Below, one piece after another: positions 13,609 through 25,097 of a stretch of 64,000 nucleotides of DNA; position 1 is the stretch's first letter, and the number at the start of each line of letters is the position of its first letter. The stretch spans positions 2,108,001 to 2,172,000 of the forward strand of contig CANUEZ040000206.1 in NCBI GenBank assembly GCA_948099385.1, read 5' to 3'. A program made the position numbers and the translations under genes. Source of the stretch: Fasciola hepatica (Eukaryota; Platyhelminthes; Trematoda; Plagiorchiida; Fasciolidae). The notes under the pieces were generated by a model that was not told where the DNA came from, made no database searches, and worked only from the letters and a program-made list of their open reading frames with translations.

Positions 13609-15735
13609 TTCCATGAACTTCAACGCTGAATTGGGCGTTCAAGCTGCATGATCAATCATATTATACAAATCTAATCTAATCTGATCTAATCTAATCTCGT
13701 ACTACTAATCAATTGCATGCATAGTAAGGAAGCTGTGTGGGTTGTTCATTTGGGAATGCGTTTGTTGTACTAAGGCCCCTACAGAGAAGTCATCCATCAT
13801 AGGAGTCGATCGGTGTGCGCGAAGCTGGTTCTTACCATTCAAATTTAAAGCGAGTTTGGGAAGGGTGCTATATCATGTAGTGTAGTTGTTGAACAAAGCG
13901 TTGATAGCCATCCCGGATAGCCTTGTTTTGTTATTCTGTTCGATTCACAACGGTTCACCGGTTGTTGGAGTGCCCGTGGTTGCTCGGTCGATGTGCACTG
14001 CTGATGAGTCGAGTCCCTTAGAGGATGAAACAGCTGTACAGTGCTTCCATGGATTTCAATGCTCAGTTGAGCGTTCAAGCTGCATGATCAATCATATCAT
14101 ACAAATCTAATCGAATCTAATCTAATCTCGTACTACTAATCAATTGCATGCATAGTATGAAAGCTGTTTAGGTTGTTCATTTGGGAATGCGTTGGTTGTA
14201 CTTAGGCCCCTACAGAGAAGTCATCCATCATAGGAGTGGATCGGTGTGCGCGAAGCTGGTTCTTACCATTCAAATTTGAAGCGAGTTTGGGAAGGGTGCT
14301 ATATATGATGTAGTGTAGATGTTGAACAAAGCGTTGATAGCCATCCCGGATAGCCTTGTTTTGTTAAGTTGTTCGATTCACAATGGTTCACCGGTTGTTG
14401 GAGTGCCCGTGGGGGCTCGGTCGATGTGCACTGCTGATGAGTCGAGTCCCTTAGAGGATGAAACAGCTGTACAGTGCTTCCATGAACTTCAACGCTGAAT
14501 TGGGCGTTCAAGCTGCATGATCAATCATATTATACAAATCTAATCTAATCTAATCTACTCTAATTTCGTACTACTAATCAATTGCATGCATAGTAAGGAA
14601 GCTGTGTAGGTTGTTCATTTGGGAATGCGTTGGTTGTACTTAGGCCCCTACAGAGAAGTCATCCATCATAGGAGTGGATCGGTGTGCGCGAAGCTGGTTC
14701 TTACCATTCAAATTTGAAGCGAGTTTGGGAAGGGTGCTATATCTTGTAGCGTAGATGTTGAACAAAGCGTTGAGAGCCATCCCGGATAGCCTTGTGTTGT
14801 TAAGTTGTTCGATTCACAATGGTTCAACGGTTGTTGGAGTGCCCGTGGGGGCTCGGTCGATGTGCACTGCTGATGAGTCGAGTCCCGTAGAGGATGAAAC
14901 AGCTGTACAGTACTTCCATGGATTTCAATGCTCAGTTGAGCGTTCAAGCTGCATGATCCATCATATTATAGAAATCTTATCATATCTAATCTAATCTAAT
15001 CTCGTACTACTAATCAATTGCATGCATAGTAAGGAAGCTGTGTAGGTTGTTCATTTGGGAATGCGTTGGTTGTACTTAGGCCCCTACAGAGAAGTCATCC
15101 ATCATAGGAGTGGATCGGTGTGCGCGAAGCTGGTTCTTACCATTCAAATTTGAAGCGAGTTTGGGAAGGGTGCTATATGATGTAGTGTAGATGTTGAACA
15201 AAGCGTTGATAGCCATCCCGGATAGCCTTGTGTTGTTAAGTTGTTCGATTCACAATGGTTCACCAGTTGTTGGAGTGCCCGTGGGGGCTCGGTCGATGTG
15301 CACTGCTGATGAGTCGAGTCCCCTAGAGGATGAAACAGCTGTACAGTGCTTCCATGGACTTCAACGCTGAATTGGGCGTTCAAGCTGCATGATCAATCAT
15401 ATTATACAAATCTAATCTAATCTGATCTAATCTAATCTCGTACTACTAATCAATTGCATGCATAGTAAGGAAGCTGTGTGGGTTGTTCATTTGGTAATGC
15501 GTTTGTTGTACTAAGGCCCCTACAGAGTAGTCATCCATCACAGGAGTCGATCGGTGTGCGCGAAGCTGGTTCTTACCATTCGAATTTGAAGCCAGTTTGG
15601 GAAGGGTGCTATATCATGTAGTGTAGATGTTGAACAAAGCGTTGATAGCCATCCCGGATAGCCTTGTGTTGTTAAGTTGTTCGATTCACAATGGTTCACC
15701 GGTTGTTGGAGTGCCCGTGGGGGCTCGGTCGATGT

Positions 15736-15785
15736 GCACTGCTGATGCGTCGAGTCCCGTAGAGGATGAAACAGCTGTACAGTGC
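15736..15785 (+). ncRNA. Core-defective hammerhead copy (A9C)
   Basis: CUGAUGC replaces CUGAUGA (C at 15748). A9 takes part in the conserved tandem G-A pairs next to stem II, so cleavage should be abolished or greatly reduced. Confidence 0.75.
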
Positions 15786-17042
15786 TTCCATGGACTTCAA
15801 CGCTGAATTGGGCGTTCAAGCTGCATGATCAATCATATTATACAAATCTAATCTAATCTAATCTAATCTAATCTCGTACTACTAGTCAATTGCATGCATA
15901 GTAAGGAAGCTGTGTAGGTTGTTCATTTGGGAATGCGTTGGTTGTACTTAGGCCCCTACAGAGAAGTCATCCATCACAGGAGTCGATCGGTGTGCGCGAA
16001 GCTGGTTCTTACCATTCAAATTTGAAGCGAGTTTGGGAAGGGTGCTATATCATGTAGTGTAGATGTTGAACAATGCGTTGATAGCCATCCCGGATAGCCT
16101 TGTGTTGTTAAGTTGTTCGATTCACAATGGTTCACCAGATGTTGGAGTGCCCGTGGGGGCTCGGTCGATGTGCACTGCTGATGAGTCGAGTCCCCTAGAG
16201 GATGAAACAGCTGTACAGTGCTTCCATGGACTTCAACGCTGAATTGAGCGTTCACGCTGCATGATCAACCATATTATACAAATCTAATCTAATCTAATCT
16301 AATCTAATCTCGTACTACTCGTCAATTGCATGCATAGTAAGGAAGCTGTGTAGGTTGTTCATTTGGGAATGCGTTGGTTGTACTTAGGCCCCTACAGAGA
16401 AGTCATCCATCATAGGAGTCGATCGGTGTGCGCGAAGCTGGTTCTTACCATTCAAATTTGAAGCGAGTTTGGGAAGGGTGCTACATCATGTTGTGTAGAT
16501 GTTGAACAAAGCGTTGATAGCCATCCCGGTTAGCCTTGTGTTGTTAAGTTGTTCGATTCACAATGGTTCACCAGATGTTGGAGTGCCCGTGGGGGCTCGG
16601 TCGATGTGCACTGCTGATGAGTCGAGTCCCGTAGAGGATGAAACAGCTGTACAGTGCTTCCATGGACTTCAAAGCTGAATTGGGCGTTCAAGCTGCATGA
16701 TCAATCATATTATACAAATCTAATCTAATCCGATCTAATCTAATCTCGTACTACTAATCAATTGCATGCATAGTAAGGAAGCTGTGTAGGTTGTTCATTT
16801 GGGAATGCGTTGGTTGTACTTAGGCCCCTACAGAGAAGTCATCCATCATAAGAGTCGATCGGTGTGCGCGAAGCTGGTTCTTACCATTCAAATTTGAAGC
16901 GAGTTTGGGAAGGGTGCTATATCATGTAGTGTAGATGTTGAACAAAGCGTTAATAGCCATCCCGGATAGCCTTGTGTTGTTAAGTTGTTCGATTCACAAT
17001 GGTTCACCGGTTGTTGGAGTGCCCGTGGGGCTCGGTCGATGT

Positions 17043-17092
17043 GCACTGCTGATGAGTCGAGTCCCTTAGAGGAAGAAACAGCTGTACAGTGC
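17043..17092 (+). ncRNA. Hammerhead copy with lost closing pair of stem II
   Basis: Position 11.1 is A (17074) opposite G10.1, so the innermost stem II pair is lost. With the 5-nt bulge already present, stem II would have only three pairs left. Core and GUA are intact. Confidence 0.6.
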
Positions 17093-17908
17093 TTCCATGG
17101 ACTTCAACGCTGAATTGGGCGTTCAAGCTGCATGATCAATCATAATATATAAATCTAATCTAATCTAATCTAATCTCATACTACTAATCAATTGCATGCA
17201 TAGTAAGGAAGCTGTGTAGGTTGTTCATTTGGGAATGTGTTGGTTGTACCTAGGCCCCTACAGAGAAGTCATCCATCATAGGAGTCGATCGGTGTGCGCG
17301 AAGCTGGTTCTTACCATTCAAATTTAAAGCGAGTTTGGGAAGGGTGCTATATCATGTAGTGTAGATGTTGAACAAAGCGTTGATAGCCATCCCGGATAGC
17401 CTTGTGTTGTTAAGTTGTTCGATTCACAATGGTTCACCGGTTGTTGGTGTGCCCGTGGGGGCTCGGTCGATGTGCACTGCTGATGAGTCGAGTCCCGTAG
17501 AGGATGAAACAGCTGTACAGTGCTTCCATGGGTTTCAACGCTGAATTGGGCGTTCAAGCTGCATGATCAATCATGTTATACAAATTTAATCTAATCTAAT
17601 CTAATCTAATCTCGTACTACTAATCAATTGCATGCATAGTAAGGAAGCTGTGTAGGTTGTTCATTTGTGAATGCGTTGGTTGTACTCGGCCCCTACCGAG
17701 AAGTCATCCATCATAGGAGTCGATCGGTGTGCGCGAAGCTGGTTCTTACCATTCAAATTTGAAGCGAGTTTGGGAACGGTGCTATATCATGTAGTGTAGA
17801 TGTTGAACAAAGCATTGAGAGCCATCCCGGATAGCCTTGTGTTGGTAAGTTGTTCGATTCACAATGGTTCACCGGTTGTTGGAGTGCCCGTGGGGGCTCG
17901 GTCGATGT

Positions 17909-17958
17909 GCACTGCTGATGAGTCGAGTTCCCTAGAGGATGAAACAGCTGTGCAGTGC
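17909..17958 (+). ncRNA. Hammerhead copy with GUG cleavage triplet
   Basis: G at 17952 replaces A17, violating NUH; the rest of the motif, including stem I, is intact. Same change at 20512 and 22674. Confidence 0.72.
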
Positions 17959-19211
17959 TTCCATGGATTTCAATGCTCAGTTGAGCGTTCAAGCTGCATG
18001 ATCAATCATATTATACAAATCTAATCTAATCTAATCTAATCTAATCTGGTACTACTAAACAATCGCATGCATAGTAAGGAAGCGGTGTAGGTTGTTCATT
18101 TGGGAATGCGTTGGTTGTACTTAGGCCCCTACAGAGATGTCATCGATCATAGAAGTCGATCGGTGTGCGCGAAGCTGGTTGGAACCATTGAAATTTGAAG
18201 CCAGTTTGGGAAGGGTGCTATATCATGTAGTGTAGATGTTGAACAAAGGGTTGAGAGTCATCCCGGATAGCCTTGTGTTGTTAAGTTGTTCGATTCACAA
18301 TGGTTCACCGGTTGTTGGAGTGCCCGTGGGGGCTCGGTCGATGTGCACTGCTGATGAGTCGAGTCCCTTAGAGGATGAAACAGCTGTACAGTGCTTTCTT
18401 GGACTTCAAAGCTGAATTGGGCGTTCAAGCTGCATGATCAATCATATTATACAAATCTAATCTAATCCGATCTAATCTAATCTCGTACTACTAATCAATT
18501 GCATGCATAGTAAGGAAGCTGTGTAGGTTGTTCATTTGGGAATGCGTTGGTTGTACTTAGGCCCCTACAGAGAAGTCATCCATCATAGGAGTCGATCGGT
18601 GTGCGCGAAGCTGGTTCTTACCATTGAAATTTGAAGCGAGTTTGGGAAGGGTGCTATATCTTGTAGCGTAGATGTTGAACAAAGCGTTGAGAGCCATCCC
18701 GGATAGCCTTGTGTTGTTAAGTTGTTCGATTCACAATGGTTCACCGGTTGTTGGAGTGCCCGTGGGGGCTCGGTCGATGTGCACTGCTGATGAGTCGAGT
18801 CCCGTAGAGGATGAAACAGCTGTACAGTGCTTCCATGGACTTCAACGCTGAATTGGGCGTTCAAGCTGCATGATCAATCATATTATACAAATCTAATCGA
18901 ATCTAATCTAATCTCGTACTACTAATCAATTGCATGCATAGTAAGGAAGCTGTGTACGTTGTTCATTTGGGAATGTGTTGGTTGTACTTAGGCCCCTACA
19001 GAGAAGTCATCCATCATAGGAGTCGATCGGTGTGCGCGAAGCTGGTTCTTACCATTCAAATTTGAAGCGAGTTTGGGAAGGGTGCTATATCTTGTAGTGT
19101 AGATGTTGAACAAAGCGTTGATAGCCATCCCGGATAGCCTTGTGTTGTTAAGTTGTTCGATTCACAATGGTTCACCGGTTGTTGGAGTGCCCGTGGGGGC
19201 TCGGTCGATGT

Positions 19212-19261
19212 GCACTGCTGATGCGTCGAGTCTCGTAGAGGATGAAACAGCTGTACAGTGC
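19212..19261 (+). ncRNA. Core-defective hammerhead copy (A9C), second example
   Basis: C at 19224 gives CUGAUGC as at 15736. The two monomers are eight units apart and differ elsewhere, which suggests exchange of a short tract or two separate events. Confidence 0.75.
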
Positions 19262-19642
19262 TTCCATGGACTTCAACGCTGAATTGGGCGTTCAAGCTGC
19301 ATGATCAATCATATTATATAAATTTAATCTAAACTAATCTAATCTCATACTACTAATCAATTGCATGTATTGTAAGGAAGCTGTGTAGGTTGTTCATTTG
19401 GGAATGTGTTGGTTGTACTTAGGCCCCTACAGAAAAGTCATCCATCATAGGAGTCGATCGGTGTGCGCGAAGCTGGTTCTTACCATTCAAATTTGAAGCG
19501 AGTTTGTGACGGGTGCTATATCTTGTAGTGTAGATGTTGAACAAAGCGTTGATAGCCATCCCGGATAGCCTTGTGTTGTTAAGTTGTTCGATTCACAATG
19601 GTTCACCGGTTGTTGGAGTGCCCGTGGGGGCTCGGTCGAAGT

Positions 19643-19692
19643 GTACTGCTGATGAGTCGAGTTCCCTAGAGGATGAAACAGCTGTACAGTGC
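19643..19692 (+). ncRNA. Hammerhead copy with U-G wobble in stem I
   Basis: The 5' arm is GUACUG; opposite CAGUGC this gives a U-G pair, so the helix is kept. The core and GUA are intact. Confidence 0.68.
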
Positions 19693-20511
19693 TTCCATGG
19701 GTTTCAACGCTGAATTGGGCGTTCAAGCTGCATGATCAATCATATTATACAAATCTAATCTAATCTAATCTAATCTCGTACTACTAATCAATTGCATGCA
19801 TAGTAAGGAAGCTGTGTACGTTGTTCATTTGGGAATGCGTTGGTTGTACTTAGGCCCCTACAGAGAAGTCATCCATCATAGGAGTGGATCGGTGTGCGCG
19901 AAGCTGGTTCTTACCATTCAAATTTGAAGCGAGTTTGGGAAGGGTGCTATATCATGTAGTGTAGATGTTGAACAAAGCATTGAGAGCCATCCCGGATAGC
20001 CTTGTGTTGTTAAGTTGTTCGATTCACAATGGTTCACCGGTTGTTGGAGTGCCCGTGGGGGCTCGGTCGATGTGCACTGCTGATGAGTCGAGTCCCGTAG
20101 ACGATGAAACAGCTGTACAGTGCTTCCATGGATTTCAATGCTCAGTTGAGCGTTCAAGCTGCATGATCAATCATATTATACAAATCTAATCTAATCTAAT
20201 CTAATCTAATCTGGTACTACTAATCAATTGCATGCATAGTAAGGAAGCTGTGTAGGTTGTTCATTTGGGAATGCGTTGGTTGTACTTAGGCCCCTACAGA
20301 GAAATCATCCATCATAGGAGTCGATCGGTGTGCGCGAAGCTGGTTCTTACCATTCAAATTTGAAGCGAGTTTGGGAATTTTGCTATATATGATGTAGTGT
20401 AGATGTTGAACAAAGCGTTGATAGCCATCCCGGATAGCCTTGTGTTGTTAAGTTGTTCGATTCACAATGGTTCACCGGTTGTTGGAGTGCCCGTGGGGGC
20501 TCGGTCGATGT

Positions 20512-20561
20512 GCACTGCTGATGAGTCGAGTCCCGTAGAGGATGAAATAGCTGTGCAGTGC
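20512..20561 (+). ncRNA. Hammerhead copy with GUG triplet and altered stem III
   Basis: G at 20555 replaces A17, and C15.2 is U, giving a U-G pair in stem III. Predicted inactive. Confidence 0.72.
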
Positions 20562-21373
20562 TTCCATGGATTTCAATGCTGAATTGGGCGTTCAAGCTGC
20601 ATGATCAATCATATTATATAAATCTAATCTAAACTAATCTAATCTCATACTACTAATCAATTGCATGTATTGTAAGGAAGCTGTGTAGGTTGTTCATTTG
20701 GGAATGTGTTGGTTGTACTTAGGCCCCTACAGAGAAGTCATCCATCATAGGAGTCGATCGGTGTGCGCGAAGCTGGTTCTTACCATTCAAATTTGAAGCG
20801 AGTTTGGGAAGGGTGCTATATCATGTAGTGTAGATGTTGAACAAAGCGTTGATAGCCATCCCGGATAGCCTTGTGTTGTTAAGTTGTTCGATTCACAATG
20901 GTTCACCGGTTGTTGGAGTGCCCGTGGGGGCTCGGTCGATGTGCACTGCTGATGAGTCGAGTCCCTTAGAGGATGAAATAGCTGTACAGTGCTTCCATGG
21001 GTTTCCACGCTGAATTGGGCGTTCAAGCTGCATGATCAATCATATTATACAAATCTAATCTGATCTAATCTAATCTCGTACTACTAATCAATTGCATGCA
21101 TAGTAAGGAAGCTGTGTAGGTTGTTCATTTGGGAATGCGTTGGTTGTACTTAGGCCCCTACAGAGAAGTCATCCATCATAGGAGTCGATCGGTGTGCGCG
21201 AAGCTGGTTCTTACCATTCAAATTTGAAGCGAGTTTGGGAAGGGTGCTATATGATGTAGTGTAGATGTTGAACAAAGCGTTGATAGCCATCCCGGATAGC
21301 CTTGTGTTGTTAAGTTGTTCGATTCACAATGGTTCACCGGTTGTTGGAGTGCCCGTGGTTGCTCGGTCGATGT

Positions 21374-21423
21374 GCACTGCTGATGAGTCGAGTCCCTTAG
21401 AGGATGAAAAAGCTGTACAGTGC
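21374..21423 (+). ncRNA. Hammerhead copy with disrupted stem III (C15.2A)
   Basis: A at 21410 opposes G16.2, so only A15.1-U16.1 remains of the 2-bp stem III. Same change at 23115, 32669, 35272 and 40047. Activity is doubtful. Confidence 0.65.
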
Positions 21424-22673
21424 TTCCATGGACTTCAAAGCTGAATTGGGCGCTAAAGCTGCATGATCAATCATATTATACAAATCTAATCTAATCTGAT
21501 CTAATCTCGTACTACTAATCAATTGCATGCATAGTAAGGAAGCTGTGTAGGTTGTTCATTTGGGAATGTGTTGGTTGTACTTAGGCCCCTACAGAGAAGT
21601 CATCCATCATAGGAGTCGATCGGTGTGCGCGAAGCTGGTTCTTACCATTCAAATTTGAAGCGAGTTTGGAAAGAGCGCTATATCATGTAGTGTAGATGTT
21701 GAACAAAGCGTTGAGAGCCATCCCGGATAGCCTTGTGTTGTTAAGTTGTTCGATTCACAATGGTTCACCGGTTGTTGGAGTGCCCGTGGGGGCTCGGTCG
21801 AAGTGCACTGCTGATGAGTCGAGTCCCTTAGAGGATGAAACAGCTGTACAGTGCTTCCATGGGTTTCAACGCTGAATTGGGCGTTCAAGCTGCATGATCA
21901 ATCATATTATACAAATCTAATCTAATCTGATCTAATCTCGTACTACTAATCAATTGCATGCATAGTAAGGAAGCTGTGTACGTTGTTCATTTGGGAATGC
22001 GTTGGTTGTACTTAGACCCCTACAGAGAAGTCATCCATCATAGGAGTCGATCGGTGTGCGCGAAGCTGGTTCTTACCATTCAAATTTGAAGCGAGTTTGG
22101 GAAGGGTGCTATATCATGTAGTGTGGATGTTGAACAAAGCATTGAGAGCCATCCCGGATAGCCTTGTGTTGTTAAGTTGTTCGATTCACAATGGTTCACC
22201 AGATGTTGGAGTGCCCGTGGGGGCTCGGTCGATGTGCACTGCTGATGAGTCGAGTCCCTTAGAGGATGAAACAGCTGTACAGTGCTTCCATGGATTTCAA
22301 TGCTCAGTTGAGCGTTCAAGATGCATGATCAATCATATTATACAAATCTAATCTAATCTAATCTAATCTAATCTGGTACTACTAATCAATTGCATGCATA
22401 GTAAGGAAGCTGTGTAGGTTGTTCATTTGGGAATGCGTTGGTTGTACTTAGGCCCCTACAGAGAAGTCATCCATCATAGGAGTCGATCGGTGTGCGCGAA
22501 GCTGGTTCTTACCATTCAAATTTGAAGCGAGTTAGGGAAGGGTGCTATATATGATGTAGTGTAGATGTTGAACAAAGCGTTGAGAGTCATCCCGGATAGC
22601 CTTGTGTTGTTAAGTTGTTCGATTCACAATGGTTCACCGGTTGTTGGAGTGCCCGTGGGGGCTCGGTCGATGT

Positions 22674-22723
22674 GCACTGCTGATGAGTCGAGTCCCTTAG
22701 AGGATGAAACAGCTGTGCAGTGC
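22674..22723 (+). ncRNA. Hammerhead copy with GUG cleavage triplet, third B-flank example
   Basis: G at 22717 replaces A17. All three of these GUG copies lie within 5 kb (17909-22723). Confidence 0.72.
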
Positions 22724-25097
22724 TTCCATGGATTTCAATGCTGAATTGGGCGATCAAGCTGCATGATCAATAATATTATACAAATCTAATCTAATCTAAT
22801 CTAATCTAATCTAATCTGGTACTACTAATCAATTGCATGCATAGTAAGGAAGCTGTGTAGGTTGTTCATTTGTGAATGCGTTGGTTGTACTTAGGCCCCA
22901 ACAGAGAAGTCATCCATCATAGGAGTCGATCGGTGTGCGCGAAGCTGGTTCTTACCATTCAAATTTGAAGCGAGTTTGGGAAGGGTGCTATATCATGTAG
23001 TGTAGATGTTGAACAAAGCGTTGAGAGTCATCCCGGATAGCCTTGTGTTGTTAAGTTGTTCGATTCACAATGGTTCACCGGTTGTTGGAGTGCCCGTGGG
23101 GGCTCGGTCGATGTGCACTGCTGATGAGTCGAGTCCCGTAGAGGATGAAAAAGCTGTACAGTGCTTCCATGGACTTCAAAGCTGGATTGGGCGTTCAAGC
23201 TGCATGATCAATCATATTATACAAATGTAATCTTATCTAATCTAATCTCGTACTACTAATCAATTGCATGCATAGTAAGGAAGCTGTGTAGGTTGTTCCT
23301 TTGGGAATGCGTTGGTTGTACTTAGGCCCCTACAGAGAAGTCATCCATCATAGGAGTGGATCGGTGTGCGCGAAGCTGGTTCTTACCATTCAAATTTGAA
23401 GCGAGTTTGGGAAGGGTGCTATATCATGTAGTGTAGATGTTGAACAAAGCGTTGAGAGCCATCCCGGATAGCCTTGTGTTGGTACGTTGTTCGATTCACA
23501 ATGGTTCACCGGTTGATGGAGTGCCCGTGGGGGCTCGGTCGATGTGCACTGCTGATGAGTCGAGTCCCTTAGAGGATGAAACAGCTGTACAGTGCTTCCA
23601 TGGATTTCAATGCTCAGTTGAGCGTTCAAGCTGCACGATCAATCATATTATACAAATCTAATCTGATCTAATCTCATCTCGTACTACTAATCAATTGCAT
23701 GCATAGTAAGGAAGCTGTGTAGGTTGTTCATTTGGGAATGCGTTGGTTGTACTTAGGCCCCTACAGAGAAGTCATCCATCATAGGAGTCGATCGGTGTGC
23801 GCGAAGCTGGTTCTTACCATTCAAATTTGAAGCGAGTTTGGGAAGGGTGCTATATCATGTAGTGTAGATGTTAAACAAAGCGTTGATAGCCATCCCGGAT
23901 AGCCTAGTGTTGTTAAGTTGTTCGATTCACAATGGTTCACCAGTTGTTGGAGTTCCCGTGGGTGCCCGGTCGATGTGCACTTCTGATGAGTCGAGTCCCT
24001 TAGAGGATGAAACAGCTGTACAGTGCTTCCATGGATTTCAATGCTCAGTTGAGCGTTCAAGCTGCATGATCAATCATATTATACAAATCTAATCTAATCT
24101 GATCTAATCTCATCTCGTACTACTAATCAATTGCATGCATAGTATGAAAGCTGTGTAGGTTGTTCATTTGGGAATGCGTTGGTTGTACTTAGGCCCCTAC
24201 AGAGAAGTCATCCATCATAGGAGTCGATCGGTGTGCGCGAAGCTGGTTCTTACCATTCAAATTTGAAGCGAGTTTGGGAAGGGTGCTATATCATGTAGTG
24301 TAGATGTTAAACAAAGCGTTGATAGCCATCCCGGATAGCCTAGTGTTGTTAAGTTGTTCGATTCACAATGGTTCACCAGTTGTTGGAGTTCCCGTGGGTG
24401 CCCGGTCGATGTGCACTGCTGATGAGTCGAGTCCCTTAGAGGATGAAACAGCTGTACAGTGCTTTCTTAGATTTCAATGCTCAGTTGAGCGTTCAAGCTG
24501 CATGATCAATCATATTATACAAATCTAATCTAATCTGATCTAATCTCATCTCGTACTACTAATCAATTGCATGCATAGTAAGGAAGCTGTGTAGGTTGTT
24601 CATTTGGGAATGCGTTGGTTGTACTTAGGCCCCTACAGAGAAGTCATCCATCATAGGAGTCGATCGGTGTGCGCGAAGCTGGTTCTTACCATTCAAATTT
24701 GAAGCGAGTTTGGGAAGGGTGCTATATCATGTAGTGTAGATGTTAAACAAAGCGTTGATAGCCATCCCGGATAGCCTAGTGTTGTTAAGTTGTTCGATTC
24801 ACAATGGTTCACCAGTTGTTGGTGTTCCCGTGGGTGCCCGGTCGATGTGCACTGCTGATGAGTCGAGTCCCTTAGAGGATGAAACAGCTGTACAGTGCTT
24901 CCATGGGTTTCAACGCTGAATTGGGCGTTCAAGCTGCATGATCAATCATATTATACAAATCTAATCTAATCTGATCTAATCTAATCTCGTACTACTAATC
25001 AATTGCATGCATAGTAAGGAAGCTGTGTAGGTTGTTCATTTGGGAATGCGTTGGTTGTACTTAGGCCCCTACAGAGAAGTCATCTATCATAGGAGTC

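Larger units (their letters stand above)
11004..25097 (+). repeat. Mosaic of A, B and intermediate monomers without clear higher-order repeat
   Basis: Ribozyme starts: 11395, 11825, 12261, 12692, 13123, 13559, 13995, 14428, 14864, 15300, 15736, 16172, 16608, 17043, 17474, 17909, 18345, 18781, 19212, 19643, 20074, 20512, 20943, 21374, 21805, 22236, 22674, 23115, 23546, 23977, 24413, 24849. A third form, with GGGTTTCAACGCTG, occurs at 17474, 19643, 21805 and 24849. A GTTCCCGTGGGTGCCCGG variant groups the monomers at 23977, 24413 and 24849 with 25285. This stretch has the densest set of ribozyme-disrupting changes in the window, apart from the G12A group at 46-55 kb: A9C twice, GUG three times, and several stem changes. 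No unique sequence is inserted. Confidence 0.92.
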
